Assembly: GCA_030950285.1 (NCBI GenBank)
Contig: JAUZRR010000017.1
Span: 1-64,000, forward strand
Direction: 5' to 3'
Length of the DNA: 64,000 nucleotides
Source of the DNA: Planctomycetota bacterium
Lineage (GTDB): Bacteria > Planctomycetota > Phycisphaerae > Phycisphaerales > UBA1924
Part shown: one piece after another, positions 16,734 through 25,643 of the stretch
How the letters are laid out: every line of letters begins with the position of its first letter
Numbering within the stretch: the stretch's first letter is position 1
Notes under the pieces: model-generated
The model's input: the letters and a program-made list of their open reading frames with translations, nothing else
The model's database searches: none
Told to the model about the DNA's origin: nothing
Made by a program: the position numbers and the translations under genes

Positions 16734-17441
16734 ATGTCCGACGAAGTCTCGATCCATGTCAACTTCACCCGGGCGATGCCTTTGTTCCCGCTCGACACCG
16801 CCGAGCTGTTGCCCCAGCAGATGCTCCCGCTGCACATCTTCGAGAAACGTTATCTGCAGATGGTGAGCCGCGCGCTCGACGGGGCGGGGCAGATCGCGAT
16901 GGGGGTCTTCCGGGGCGACCGCTGGAAGCAGGAATACCACGCCCAGCCGCCGGTCCGCCCGGCGGTCTGCATCGGGCAGATCGTCCAGCACGAACAGGTC
17001 GGTGAGGATCGGTACAACATCCTGCTCCAGGGCATCTGCCGCGCACGGGTGATCGAAGAGGTCGAGCCCGAGGACGACCAGCTCTTCCGGCAGGTCATGC
17101 TCCGGCCCATCGGTGTCGGCGAGGTGGACGAGGACGAACTCGAGAGCCTGCGCGACTGGCTCGACGGCGCGCTGAGTGACAGCCCACTGACGCAGATGAC
17201 CAAAGCCGAGAAGATCCTCGACTACGTCCGCAACGAGAGCATCCCCACCTCGGCGTTGCTCGAGCTTGTCTCATTCACCATGACCCCCAGCGGCGAGCTG
17301 CGGTACCGCCTGCTGGCCGAGGGCGACGCGACCCGCCGCGCTCATCTGGTCCGTGGCGAGCTCGAACACATCCAGAGGCTCCTCCGCCGCGCCAAAGCCC
17401 AACACCCCGAGGAGTGGCCGAAGGGGTGCAGCTGGAACTGA
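16734..17441 (+). CDS. LON-substrate-binding-domain protein
   Basis: 235 residues. It is the free-standing N-terminal LON (PUA-like) domain without AAA or protease modules: MPLFPLDTAELLPQQMLPLHIFEKRY at 15-40 (typically F-P-L...P-L-.-I-F-E-.-R-Y) and NILLQGICRARVIE near 100. Such stand-alone proteins are widespread; their role, perhaps peptide or adaptor binding, is not settled. It has a basic C-terminal tail. Confidence 0.85.
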   Translation: MSDEVSIHVNFTRAMPLFPLDTAELLPQQMLPLHIFEKRYLQMVSRALDGAGQIAMGVFRGDRWKQEYHAQPPVRPAVCIGQIVQHEQVGEDRYNILLQGICRARVIEEVEPEDDQLFRQVMLRPIGVGEVDEDELESLRDWLDGALSDSPLTQMTKAEKILDYVRNESIPTSALLELVSFTMTPSGELRYRLLAEGDATRRAHLVRGELEHIQRLLRRAKAQHPEEWPKGCSWN

Positions 17442-17482
17442 GGGTTGTATGCCGGTGTGGTTCTGGTGTGTGCGTGCGCCGA

Positions 17483-17603
17483 TGTCCCCTCGCTTGCGCG
17501 AGGGGCTCTACCACACCCAACATCAGACCCGACATCAGACCCGACATCAGACCCGACACCACACTCGACGTCTCACCGTAGAGCCCCTCGCGCAAGCGAG
17601 GGG
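17483..17603 (+). repeat. CCCCTCGC pair enclosing a 12-base tandem repeat
   Basis: The forward unit is 17483-17510 and the inverted unit 17579-17603. The spacer contains three perfect copies of CATCAGACCCGA at 17521-17556 and a decayed fourth. The locus lies between convergent genes, the LON-domain gene and murA. Confidence 0.9.
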
Positions 17604-17636
17604 CCATGCATTCTCGGCTCTGCAAAGCACCGCGCC

Positions 17637-18983
17637 TCACGCACTCTCCCCCTCGCGCACGATGCTCGCGCCCAACGGCCGCAGCCGCTCCTCGAGCTTG
17701 GCATACCCCCGGTCGAGGTGGTAGACCCGGTTCACGATCGTCGTGCCCTCCGCAGCAAGCCCCGCGAGCACCAGGCAGGCGCTGGCCCGCAGGTCGCTGG
17801 CCATCACCTGCGCCCCGGTCAGCTTGCTCACGCCACTCACCACCACCGTCGGCCCGGCGCGGAACAGGCTCGCCCCCATCCGCCCCAGCTCCGCGACGTG
17901 CAGGAACCGCTCGGGAAAGATCCGTTCGGTGATGACACTGTTGCCGTCGGCGAGTGCGAGCATCGCCATGAACTGTGCTTGCAGGTCGGTCGGGAATCCC
18001 GGGTGCGGCTGGGTCGTCACCTCGATCGGCCGCAGGGTGTCAGGCGCCGAGACCCGGCAGGTTGCGTGCAGCGGATCGTCGCCGAGGGTCTCGACCGACA
18101 CGCCCGCGTGCTCGAGCCGATCCACCGCCGCCAGCAGCGTGTCGATCGGGCAGTTCTCGATCGTGACCTCCCCTCGGGTCATCGCCGCGGCGCACAGGAA
18201 CGTCCCGGCCTCGATGCGGTCGGGGATCACCGCGTGGTCGGCCCCGTGCAAACGGTCCACCCCCCGCACCACGATCCGAGGCGAGCCCGCGCCGGAAATC
18301 TCCGCGCCCATCTTGCCGAGCAGCGCGGCAAGATCGACCACCTCGGGCTCGCAGGCGGCCGATTCGATGATCGTCGTCCCCTCGGCGAGTGTCGCCGCAC
18401 TCATGACGTTGGCGGTGCCCAGGACTGTCGACCCGAAGGGGCCGCCGAGAAAGACCGTCGCCCCGCGGAGGCGTCCGCCGGCCGGAGCGCTGGCCACGAT
18501 ATCGCCCCCTTCGAGGGCGATTGTTGCGCCCAGCGCCCGCAGGCCTCGGAGGTGCAGGTCCACCGGTCGGTCGCCGATCGCGCAGCCGCCCGGCATGGAG
18601 ACCCTCGCCTTTCCCCTGCGTGCGATCATCGGCCCGAGGGTGCAGATGCTCGCCCGCATGGTCCGCACGATGTCGTACCGCGCGTGGCACCGGCTCTCGT
18701 CGGCTGCGTGGAGGGTGACCGGGTCGCCGAGCGGAGCGTCGGGAGCATCGGGGTTGTCGGGGTTGTCGGGGTGGGGGTCGGCGCCGTTCGTTCTGCCGCA
18801 CCCAAGCTCGGCGAGCAGGCGCAGCATATTGCGGATATCCGCGAGGTCCGGGACGTCACGCAGAGTGACCGGCTCGTCGGTGAGGAGGGCCGCCGCGAGC
18901 AGGGGGAGCGCCGCGTTCTTGGAGCCGTTGACGCGGATGGTGCCAGAGAGTGGCCGCCCGCCTTCGAGAATGAACCTGTCCAT
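17637..18983 (-). CDS. murA: UDP-N-acetylglucosamine 1-carboxyvinyltransferase
   Basis: 448 residues. First committed step of peptidoglycan synthesis: transfer of enolpyruvate from PEP to UDP-GlcNAc. The start MDRFILEGG, Lys22 in NGSKNAALPLL and the active-site Cys loop MPGGCAIGDRPVDLH are all visible; the Cys predicts fosfomycin sensitivity. A Pro/Asp-rich insert (residues about 65-82, DNPDNPDAPDAP) from a coding microsatellite sits in a loop of the first domain. The open frame extends far upstream, but that part overlaps intergenic palindromes, so the ATG at 18983 is used. Confidence 0.96.
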   Translation of the reverse strand: MDRFILEGGRPLSGTIRVNGSKNAALPLLAAALLTDEPVTLRDVPDLADIRNMLRLLAELGCGRTNGADPHPDNPDNPDAPDAPLGDPVTLHAADESRCHARYDIVRTMRASICTLGPMIARRGKARVSMPGGCAIGDRPVDLHLRGLRALGATIALEGGDIVASAPAGGRLRGATVFLGGPFGSTVLGTANVMSAATLAEGTTIIESAACEPEVVDLAALLGKMGAEISGAGSPRIVVRGVDRLHGADHAVIPDRIEAGTFLCAAAMTRGEVTIENCPIDTLLAAVDRLEHAGVSVETLGDDPLHATCRVSAPDTLRPIEVTTQPHPGFPTDLQAQFMAMLALADGNSVITERIFPERFLHVAELGRMGASLFRAGPTVVVSGVSKLTGAQVMASDLRASACLVLAGLAAEGTTIVNRVYHLDRGYAKLEERLRPLGASIVREGESA

Positions 18984-19501
18984 GCCGCCTCCGCTGTTGC
19001 TCGCGTCTTGGGTTTGCCTGCTCGTCGCGCCGCCGCGCCGAAGCACCGCCGCGCTGAGGCTCGGACCGTACCGGTGCCGATCTCTGCGCGTGGTCGCGTT
19101 GTTGGTCTTTCGGCCCGCGGGGCGTGTTGGCACCAATGGGTACGCCGTCCATTCGATTCTGTAGCCGGGGCGTCCGGCAGGATCGTGTTTCTTGTGCCGC
19201 GTGGTTGACGTTGTCCCCTCGCTTGCGCAAGGGGCTCTATGGGCAGAGCAAAAGAGCCCCTCGCGCAAGCGAGGGGGCAACACCGCCCGTCCATGGCAAC
19301 GAATCGCCGTGCCACAATGCACCATGATGATCTGGTTTTGATCGGTATATTTTCGCCATAAGTGAGTAACCACTAGTTTTTTTGCTTCACTGCGGTCAAA
19401 TCGGGAACCAAACCGAGAACCCGGGCGTTCTATTGAGTGGAACCAACAGGCCCGCCAACCTCCGGAGCGATTCGAAGGCTGGCAAAGCAGGAGGATCAAC
19501 C
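18984..19501. other. 518-base intergenic region between murA and a lipoprotein gene
   Basis: The region separates divergent genes. It contains the palindrome pair at 19212-19279 and, at about 19325-19395, an unusually AT-rich stretch with TTGATC, TATATT and a run of seven T. This is the most likely promoter zone for the plus-strand gene, but no well-spaced -35/-10 pair is evident. No credible gene is seen. Confidence 0.6.
19212..19279 (+). repeat. Head-to-head pair of CCCCTCGC palindromes
   Basis: The forward unit 19212-19239 has one stem change (GCAAGGGG); the inverted unit is 19252-19279. The spacer is only 12 bases, the shortest in the window, so the pair could form one long hairpin. Confidence 0.9.
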
Positions 19502-19795
19502 ATGCAGCATCGCACCACCTCGAACTGGAACACCCGCAGGATCGGCCTCGGCCTGGTCGCGGGCGGGTCGCTCGTCTTGGCATCGGTTGCCGGCGGGTGC
19601 AACAACGCCGGCGAGGGGGCGCTCTCGGGCGCCACACTCGGCGCGCTGGCGGGCATGGGCCTGGGCAGCCTGTCCGGGGACATGGGCAAGGGCGCAGCGG
19701 CCGGGGCGATCATCGGCGGCGTCGGCGGCGCGGTCCTCGGCGATCAGAACAACCGCAAGGACCGCCGGGGCTCCTACCGCAGCAACGAGTGGTAA
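19502..19795 (+). CDS. Glycine-zipper lipoprotein
   Basis: 97 residues. The signal peptide has hydrophobic segment LGLVAGGSLVLASVAGGC with a probable lipid-modified Cys33. A glycine zipper follows at about 40-80 (GATLGALAGMGLGSLSG, GAIIGGVGGAVLGDQNN), typical of small outer-membrane or OmpA-linked lipoproteins. A strong GGAGG stands 8 bases before the ATG. It appears monocistronic and probably well expressed. Confidence 0.83.
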   Translation: MQHRTTSNWNTRRIGLGLVAGGSLVLASVAGGCNNAGEGALSGATLGALAGMGLGSLSGDMGKGAAAGAIIGGVGGAVLGDQNNRKDRRGSYRSNEW

Positions 19796-19878
19796 GTGTT
19801 CCGGCTCTGTGGCGCGGGCGTGGCGCGGGCGCCTTGCCCGTGCTCGGTCGTGCATGATCCGCCGAAGCATCGAGATTG

Positions 19879-19902
19879 GTCCTCGCTGGCGCGTCGGGCT
19901 CT
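19879..19902 (+). repeat. CTCGCTGGCGC palindromic repeat, copy 2
   Basis: Reads GTCCTCGCTGGCGCGTCGGG then CTC; a shorter copy of the repeat at 8612-8642. It lies in the 154-base gap before the DNA methyltransferase gene. Confidence 0.6.
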
Positions 19903-19949
19903 GAAGTGCGATCGGCAGGCGGGGCCGGTCCGCGCTATTCTGTTCGCCC

Positions 19950-20933
19950 ATGGGCAACGTCCGCACCCTCGCCAACCAGAACACGACCACCCCCACTGCG
20001 CGCGCGACAGCAACGCCCACCAAGCCGAAGGTTCGCCGGCGAAAGCGCACCGCCGGCGGCAAGGGGAGTATCTCGATGTACCTGGGCGACTGCCGCCAGG
20101 TGCTGCCGACGATCCCCGAGGTGCAGAAAAAATCAGTCCGGCTGGTTTTCGCCGACCCGCCCTTCAACTGGAAGCGCGACTACGACCGCCACGAGACCGG
20201 GCACTCGTGGGACGACGCGATGTCGCGCAAGGAATATCTGGCGTTCACCGCCGAGTGGCTCGATGCCTGCATCGACGCGCTCACCGACGACGGCTCGCTC
20301 TGGGTCAACATCCCCGACGACTCGGCCGCCGAGATCGTGGTCCATCTCAAGAGCCGCGGGCTGCACATGGTCAACTGGTGCATCTGGCACTACCGCTTCG
20401 GGCAGAACACGACCAAACGATTCATCAACAGCAAGGTCCACGCGCTCTACTTCTGCCGCGACCCTGACAACCGGGTCTGGAACAACGAGGACATCGTCGA
20501 GGTCTCCGACCGCCGGGCGATCTATGGCGACCCGCGCACCGAGAGCAAACGCGACGGCATGCCCGCGGGGATGCGCGTGCCGATGGACGTGTGGTACGGG
20601 CAGTACTGGGGGCGCATCCAGGGCAACAACAAGGAACGCCGCGCCAAACACGACAACCAACTGCCCGAGGTCTATCTCGAGCGGGTGATCCTCGCCTGCT
20701 CGAACCCCGGCGATATCGTGCTCGACCCCTTCATCGGCAGCGGGACCACCGCGGTCGTCGCCCGCGAACACGGGCGCGACTTTGTCGGCACCGAATACAG
20801 CCGTGAGAATCTTGACGGGGCGTATGAACGCACCGCAAAGAGCATGCTCCGCAAGGACATGTCGCGGGGGGTGAGTTCGGCGCTGTATCCGAATCGCAGG
20901 AAGCTGCCGCCCAAGAACGATGCTGCCAAATGA
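19950..20933 (+). CDS. Solitary DNA methyltransferase, beta class (N4-cytosine or N6-adenine)
   Basis: 327 residues. A basic, Thr/Ala-rich tail of about 40 residues comes first. Catalytic motif IV (FADPPFNW, DPPF at 69-72) precedes the SAM-binding region with motif I (VLDPFIGSGTTAVVA) near 270. That motif order defines the beta group. No restriction endonuclease or other RM gene adjoins, so it may be an orphan regulatory or maintenance methyltransferase. DPPF does not decide the target base. Codon use is like the neighbours, so recent transfer is not indicated. The YggU-like gene overlaps the stop by four bases. Confidence 0.88.
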   Translation: MGNVRTLANQNTTTPTARATATPTKPKVRRRKRTAGGKGSISMYLGDCRQVLPTIPEVQKKSVRLVFADPPFNWKRDYDRHETGHSWDDAMSRKEYLAFTAEWLDACIDALTDDGSLWVNIPDDSAAEIVVHLKSRGLHMVNWCIWHYRFGQNTTKRFINSKVHALYFCRDPDNRVWNNEDIVEVSDRRAIYGDPRTESKRDGMPAGMRVPMDVWYGQYWGRIQGNNKERRAKHDNQLPEVYLERVILACSNPGDIVLDPFIGSGTTAVVAREHGRDFVGTEYSRENLDGAYERTAKSMLRKDMSRGVSSALYPNRRKLPPKNDAAK

Positions 20934-21223
20934 ACCGCCGGGCGATCATCTCGGCGGCCGAGGGGGGTGTTGCGGTCCGGCTCAAGGCGGTCCCCGGCGC
21001 CAAGCGCAACGAGATCGCCGGCGTGCTGGGCGATCGGCTCAAGGTCCGCGTGAGCGCGCCGCCCGAGGGGGGGAAGGCAAACAAAGCGATCTGCGTGCTG
21101 CTGGCAAAGACGCTCGGCCTCAAGCTGCGCGATGTCGAGATCGTCAGCGGCCAGACCAACCCGGAGAAGGTCGCCCGGCTCACCGGCCTCGACGAAGCGA
21201 CCGCGAGACAGAAACTGCTCTGA
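20930..21223 (+). CDS. YggU/DUF167 family protein
   Basis: 97 residues. Family signature: VRLKAVPGAKRNEI, LKVRVSAPPEGGKANKAICVLLAK and VEIVSGQTNPEK. It is a small alpha/beta cytoplasmic protein of unsettled role. Its ATG overlaps the TGA of the methyltransferase (ATGA), so the two are translationally coupled. Confidence 0.9.
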   Translation: MNRRAIISAAEGGVAVRLKAVPGAKRNEIAGVLGDRLKVRVSAPPEGGKANKAICVLLAKTLGLKLRDVEIVSGQTNPEKVARLTGLDEATARQKLL

Positions 21224-21262
21224 GGTTCATTGCGTGAGTGATCTCGCGCGGCACATGCGGCG

Positions 21263-21290
21263 TGCCCCCTCGCTTGCGCGAGGGGCTCTG
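21263..21290 (+). repeat. Single CCCCTCGC palindrome
   Basis: A forward unit, 25 bases beyond the 3' end of the minus-strand aminotransferase gene and 40 beyond the yggU-like gene, in a convergent gap. Confidence 0.88.
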
Positions 21291-21314
21291 CGAAAATCGC
21301 GTGTTCGATGCGGG

Positions 21315-22523
21315 CTATTCGCGCGAGAGTTCCTGTTTGAGCGCGCGGGCGAGGTACTCGTACTGTTCGGCGGTGTTGTACGCCTGGGCGCTGATGCGGA
21401 GGAGGCGTCGGCCCTGGCTTGGCAGACTCCACACCGGGACTTGGATTTTATGGTCTTCGACGAGCCGTTCCTGGAGCGGGTCTTCGTAGCCGCCGGGCGA
21501 CGTGCCGCCCGACGCGAGCCCGACGCCGGGCACGACGATGGTTGCCATCGAGCCGACGAGGTCGTCGGGCGTCGCGGGCTCACAGCCGAGCGCGTCGCAG
21601 ATGATGGTGCGGCCTTGCAGCGCGAGCGCGTGATTGCGCGCGCGGAGCGCGTCCCACGAGCCTTCGAGCGAACCCATGAACTCGAGCGCGTCGGGGACGG
21701 CGAGGAATCGGGTGTAATCGTCTGTGCCGATGTAGTCGAAGAGGCAGCGGAAGCGGTCGCGGTCGGGCCGATCGAGGTGAGCACGGGCCGAGAGGGCGAG
21801 CGGCTCGAAGCCCTCGCGGCGTTCGGGGTGGACCCACAGAAACGCCGACCCCTTGGGGCAGCACGGCCACTTGTGCAGGTTGGCGGCGTAGTAGTGGGCG
21901 TTGGTTGCGCGCACGTCCAGGTCGATTTGTCCCGGCGCGTGGGCGCCGTCGAGCAGCACCTCGATCCCCTTGGCCCGCAGCGCGACGACGAGGCGGTCCA
22001 CCGGAAAGACCAGCGCGGTCGGGCTGGTGATGTGACTCAGCAGCACGATGCGGGTGCGGTCGGTCACGGCGTTCATCACGGCGTTGTAGATGTCGTCTGA
22101 CGATTTCGTCGGGAAGGGGATGGTTGCACGAACGACGTTGGCCCCGGCCCGCTTTGCTGCGCGGCCGAAGGTGCTGATGCAGGCCGAGTATTCGTGGTCG
22201 TTGACGAGAATCTCGTCGCCGGGGTTGAGTTCGAGGTTGTCGATGACTGTCGCAACAGCCTGGGTGACGTTGGGGAGGAACGCGATCCCCTCGGCATCGC
22301 AGCCGACGAACGCCGCGAGGGCGTCGCGTGCGGTGTCGAGCATGCCTTCGACGTCGAGCATGAAGAAGCGGACGAGTTCGCGTTCCATCCGGTCGCGGTA
22401 GCGTCGCTGGGCTTCGAGCACCGGGAGGGGGCACGCGCCGTAGCTGCCGTGGTTGAGGAAGACGATGTCCGGGTCGATCCGCCAGTGGTGCGCGTGGGTC
22501 GAGGGGTTGGGGAGTGTTGGCAT
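21315..22523 (-). CDS. Class V aminotransferase (isopenicillin-N-epimerase-like PLP enzyme)
   Basis: 402 residues of fold-type I. The N-terminus FLNHGSYGACP, VTQAVATVIDNL, the cofactor Asp-His region LLDGAHAPGQIDLD and the Schiff-base Lys in ANLHKWPCCPKG are all typical of the epimerase/cysteine-desulfurase-like branch. The C-terminus LRISAQAYNTAEQYEYLARAL matches as well. Substrate unknown. It is a lone gene with palindromes at both ends. Confidence 0.88.
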   Translation of the reverse strand: MPTLPNPSTHAHHWRIDPDIVFLNHGSYGACPLPVLEAQRRYRDRMERELVRFFMLDVEGMLDTARDALAAFVGCDAEGIAFLPNVTQAVATVIDNLELNPGDEILVNDHEYSACISTFGRAAKRAGANVVRATIPFPTKSSDDIYNAVMNAVTDRTRIVLLSHITSPTALVFPVDRLVVALRAKGIEVLLDGAHAPGQIDLDVRATNAHYYAANLHKWPCCPKGSAFLWVHPERREGFEPLALSARAHLDRPDRDRFRCLFDYIGTDDYTRFLAVPDALEFMGSLEGSWDALRARNHALALQGRTIICDALGCEPATPDDLVGSMATIVVPGVGLASGGTSPGGYEDPLQERLVEDHKIQVPVWSLPSQGRRLLRISAQAYNTAEQYEYLARALKQELSRE

Positions 22524-22581
22524 GACCGCAGGATAGAGCGCATTGTGTCACCATGTTTTGTGCATGGCGTCGGCGATGCCT

Positions 22582-22671
22582 TCCCCTCGCTTGCGCGAGG
22601 GGCTCTACCTGCGAAAGGCTTTACCCCCAGCGACGCGCGCACCATAGAGCCCCTTGCGCAAGCAAGGGGAC
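22582..22671 (+). repeat. Head-to-head pair of CCCCTCGC palindromes
   Basis: The forward unit is 22582-22608. The inverted unit is 22644-22671, with matched changes in both arms (CCCCTTGC and GCAAGGGG), so the hairpin stem is kept. Confidence 0.9.
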
Positions 22672-22751
22672 ACCCGCACCCTCGCAACGCGCAAAGAAAG
22701 ACAGAGGAGCGCAGACTGCTCGAGCCGCGCCGTTGGCGGGTCTTGAAAGGA

Positions 22752-23150
22752 TCAGGCCTCGAAGTCGATGAGTCGACCGGCATCGACACCGGTTGCCGCG
22801 ACGTTGCGCGAGGCGGGGTTGGTGTAGATCGGCATCGAGCCTGCCACCTGGGTCCGGGCCTGGGGTGCGGGCGGGGGCGTCGTGGCCGCAGTTGCGGCGC
22901 TTCCCTCGAAGCTGACCTGCCCGGGGACCTTGGCCGCAGCGAGCGGGTGGGAGGGTGTTGACCTTGCGCGGGCCGCGGCTGAGAAGTCGAAGGTGTCGTG
23001 TTGCGCGGGCTTGGCGACCTGCACGGCTTGCGGGCTGGCTTGTGCGCCCTGCGCCTGTGTCCGACCTTGAGGCACGGCGCGCACCATCAGCGGGCGGGTG
23101 GTGCCGTAGGCCTGGGCGGCGGTCGAGAATGGGAGGACGCGGTCGCTCAT
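22752..23150 (-). CDS. Hypothetical protein, Ala/Pro/Gln-rich
   Basis: 132 residues starting MSDRVLPFSTAAQAYG. It is low in complexity in the middle (PQGRTQAQGAQASPQAVQ) and ends GVDAGRLIDFEA. No signal peptide and no family recognised; it may be intrinsically disordered. Its start is chosen at an ATG giving a compact protein, although the frame is open further upstream. Confidence that it is a gene rests on length and base composition only. Confidence 0.5.
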   Translation of the reverse strand: MSDRVLPFSTAAQAYGTTRPLMVRAVPQGRTQAQGAQASPQAVQVAKPAQHDTFDFSAAARARSTPSHPLAAAKVPGQVSFEGSAATAATTPPPAPQARTQVAGSMPIYTNPASRNVAATGVDAGRLIDFEA

Positions 23151-23252
23151 GGGTGAAGACTCTACACGATGGATCGGCCGGGTTGTAGGTCCTGCGTGAG
23201 TTATAGTTGCCAACGCGCAGGCAATGCCCGGATAACACGGGCTGCCGGGCGG

Positions 23253-24407
23253 TTACCGCCAGTCGAGCCCCTCGGGCAGGGTGTTGAGGTTTCGGCAGCC
23301 ATCGGCGGTGACGATCACCATGTCCTCGATGCGGACGCCTCCCAGCGCGGGGGAATAGAGCCCAGGCTCGATGGTGAGCGCGTCGCCGACGATGAGTTCC
23401 GGGCCGTCCTTGTCGAGCAGCGGCGGCTCGTGGACCTCGAGCCCGATGCCGTGCCCGGTGCCGTGGGGCATGGAGGTGTGGGTGTCGGGCGCGTCCTCGG
23501 TGGGCTGCCCCATGTGGTAGCCGTGGGCGGTGAGGACGCGCGCGGTCTCGGCGTGGACCGCGTCACCTGTGGTTTCGGCGCGGGTCGCGGCGATTGCTGC
23601 GGCTTTGGCTTCGACGACGGCTTTGTGCATGCGGGCGATCTCGTCGGGCACGTCGCCGTGGACGACGACGCGGGTGCAGTCGCCGTTGTAGAGGGTGGCT
23701 TTGTTCTGCGGAAAGACGTCGAGGATGACGGGTTTGCCGGTGGAGATCGGGCCGGTGCCTCGGTTGTGGCAGTCGCCGCCCTCGGTGCCGCAGGCGACGA
23801 TGGCGTCGGGGCTGGAGTAGCCGAGCTCGAGCAGCCAGATGTCCATCATCGCGCGCACGCGGCTGCCGGTGAGGGGTTCGCCGTCGTGCTGGAGGATGCC
23901 GGCGCGGTCGGCCGGGGCGCGGGCGATCATGCGGAGGGTGCGTTCCATGACCTGTTCGGTGATCGCTTGAGCTTCGGCGAGCCGGGCGATCTCCTGCTCG
24001 TCCTTGGCGCGGCGGTCGAGGACGCCTTTGTCGGGGTCGTACTCGAGCGCGATCCCGGCCTGCTGGATGTGGTGGGCGAAGATGAAAGGCAGCGAGCGGT
24101 CGGTGACGACGCGGGTGATGTTGTTGCGTCGGAGAAACTCGACGACGGCCTGGGCGGCGCCGGTCTCGCGGTCGCCGCTGAGGCCGCCCTCGGGCGTGAA
24201 ATCGGCATAGCCGAAGACCGCGTCGGCGCGGGCGTGCTTGCGGGCGCGGTCCATCTCGATCTCACGAAGGATGAGACTGCGCGCGGGTGTCGCGCCCTCG
24301 ATCTCGATCAGGGCGGCGGGGTCACCCACGTTGAATCGGATGGCGTGGTAGAGGATGGCGTTCTTGCTGGGGACGCCGGCGGTGAGGGTGGCGGTGAGGG
24401 TAGTCAT
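23253..24407 (-). CDS. M24 family metallopeptidase (Xaa-Pro aminopeptidase-like)
   Basis: 384 residues. The N-terminal creatinase-like domain spans about 1-150 and the pita-bread catalytic domain follows. Metal ligands are visible as Asp in ILDVFP, Asp in GDCTR, His in HGTGHGIG, Glu in TIEPGLY and Glu in VRIEDMV. It cleaves X-Pro bonds in related enzymes. The catalytic domain also contains EGGDCHNRG, with the conserved active-site His. It is isolated on the minus strand with about 100 bases before the next gene. Confidence 0.92.
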   Translation of the reverse strand: MTTLTATLTAGVPSKNAILYHAIRFNVGDPAALIEIEGATPARSLILREIEMDRARKHARADAVFGYADFTPEGGLSGDRETGAAQAVVEFLRRNNITRVVTDRSLPFIFAHHIQQAGIALEYDPDKGVLDRRAKDEQEIARLAEAQAITEQVMERTLRMIARAPADRAGILQHDGEPLTGSRVRAMMDIWLLELGYSSPDAIVACGTEGGDCHNRGTGPISTGKPVILDVFPQNKATLYNGDCTRVVVHGDVPDEIARMHKAVVEAKAAAIAATRAETTGDAVHAETARVLTAHGYHMGQPTEDAPDTHTSMPHGTGHGIGLEVHEPPLLDKDGPELIVGDALTIEPGLYSPALGGVRIEDMVIVTADGCRNLNTLPEGLDWR

Positions 24408-24505
24408 GGGGGATTATTGCACGGGTGTTGTGCCGAGCCGGGAGTTGCTCATACGGCTCTTGTTGCGTTCTCGCACGTCACCGTCTCGGCAGGGATTGCA
24501 CACAG

Positions 24506-24566
24506 AGAAAGGCACCCTCCCCCCAGCCCCCTCCCACGGGGCGCGGGAGGGGGAGCAGGAAAAACC
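24506..24566 (-). repeat. GC-rich CTCCC palindromic repeat, copy 2
   Basis: Reverse orientation: AAAGGCACCCTCCCCCCAGC leads into the central palindrome, and GGGAGGGGGAGCAGGAAAAA ends it. It lies in the gap 24408-24632, with a short CCAGAGCCAAGGC duplication just after it. Confidence 0.85.
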
Positions 24567-24632
24567 AGAGCCAAGGCACAAAACCAGAGCCAAGGCAAAA
24601 ACCCAAAGCACAAGGTATTTGCAGGCTGCGTG

Positions 24633-25634
24633 TCAGAGCTTGCTTGCGGTCAAGCTTGAGCCGACCTCGTCGCGGTCCCAGTTGTGGCTGGCGCCTCGTT
24701 TGGTTTCGTAGTAGTCCCAGATCTCGAACCAGTAGCTCTTGAACTTGAACTCGCCGAAGGGTTCGTAGTGGGCGGCGAGGCGTTTCATGATCGAGGCGTC
24801 GGTGCCGGTCATGCCGAGAACTGCTTTGCCGTGGCGCAGGCTTTCGGAATCGAGAGCAAGGCGTGAGTAGCGGCCGAGCAGTTGCATGATGTTTCCCGCG
24901 GCGTAGGGCCCGATGCCGGGCAGCGAGGTGAGGAAGGTGAACGCGGTGTCGTCGTCGGTCGAGGGGTCGGTGAGCCAGGCTTCGTCGACCTCGGCGGGTT
25001 TGTTGCCTCGGGGGACGAACATCTTTGCGAGCTCGACCATGCGCTGGTCGCGGTAGCCCACGCGGCAGCGGGCGCGGAGGGTGCCGGGGCGGGCGCGGGC
25101 CATGCGGCGGGCCGACGGGAATGAGCCGGATTCACCGAGCACGTCGCAGAGCCTGCGGTTCATGTGGATCGTGCTCGGCCAGGTGACGTTGCAGCTGGTG
25201 ACGGTTTTGAGCACGTCCTCAAAGAGCGTGGGCGATCGGTAGAGCCTGCTGCGGCCGGACTGTTTCCAGCGCGGGTCGAGCGCGTGGAAGGCGCGGGCGT
25301 GGGTCTCGTCCTCATCGAGGCGGAGCATGCGGGTGAGCTGGGCGCGGGCCTGGATTTGCTCGGCCCGGGTGAGTGCGCGGTCAAAGCCGACGCGGAGCGG
25401 GGCACCGGGGACGTGCGGGAAGCTGATTCGACCGGGTCGGCTGGTGCGATGGGTGTTGCGTTGTTCCTGCGTGATCGTCGCCCGGGCCCCCCCCTCGGCA
25501 AGAAGAAACATGCGGGCGAGGGTCTGCTGGCGAACGTCCCAGTGGTTGGGCGCGAGGAGGAAATAGCCGTAGGAACAGGCGTCGCGACTGAGCACGAAAT
25601 CTGCGGGGACGCGGATGTTCAGGCGCGTGCCCAC
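24633..25634 (-). CDS. HhH-GPD DNA glycosylase (AlkA/OGG-like)
   Basis: 333 residues. The C-terminal half carries a helix-hairpin-helix, LTSLPGIGPYAAGNIMQLL, followed by the catalytic Asp in LALDSES. The hairpin lacks the Lys of bifunctional OGG1/EndoIII enzymes (GIGPYAAG), so a monofunctional glycosylase such as AlkA is predicted. The N-terminal domain is OGG/AlkA-like, with DVLKTVTSCNVTWPST before the HhH. It removes damaged bases, and could feed the nfo product encoded in this window. Confidence 0.8.
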   Translation of the reverse strand: MGTRLNIRVPADFVLSRDACSYGYFLLAPNHWDVRQQTLARMFLLAEGGARATITQEQRNTHRTSRPGRISFPHVPGAPLRVGFDRALTRAEQIQARAQLTRMLRLDEDETHARAFHALDPRWKQSGRSRLYRSPTLFEDVLKTVTSCNVTWPSTIHMNRRLCDVLGESGSFPSARRMARARPGTLRARCRVGYRDQRMVELAKMFVPRGNKPAEVDEAWLTDPSTDDDTAFTFLTSLPGIGPYAAGNIMQLLGRYSRLALDSESLRHGKAVLGMTGTDASIMKRLAAHYEPFGEFKFKSYWFEIWDYYETKRGASHNWDRDEVGSSLTASKL

Positions 25635-25643
25635 GGCGTTTGG

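Noticed and set aside
18984-19637. N-terminal extension of murA up to 19637
   Set aside because: The stretch crosses the palindrome pair and the lipoprotein gene; MurA of the family starts at the ATG 18983 with the lysine at its usual position.
21263-21290. Palindromes as intrinsic terminators
   Set aside because: The hairpins are stable but none is followed by a T-tract, unlike the four true terminators found at 31451, 35607, 36601 and 52391.
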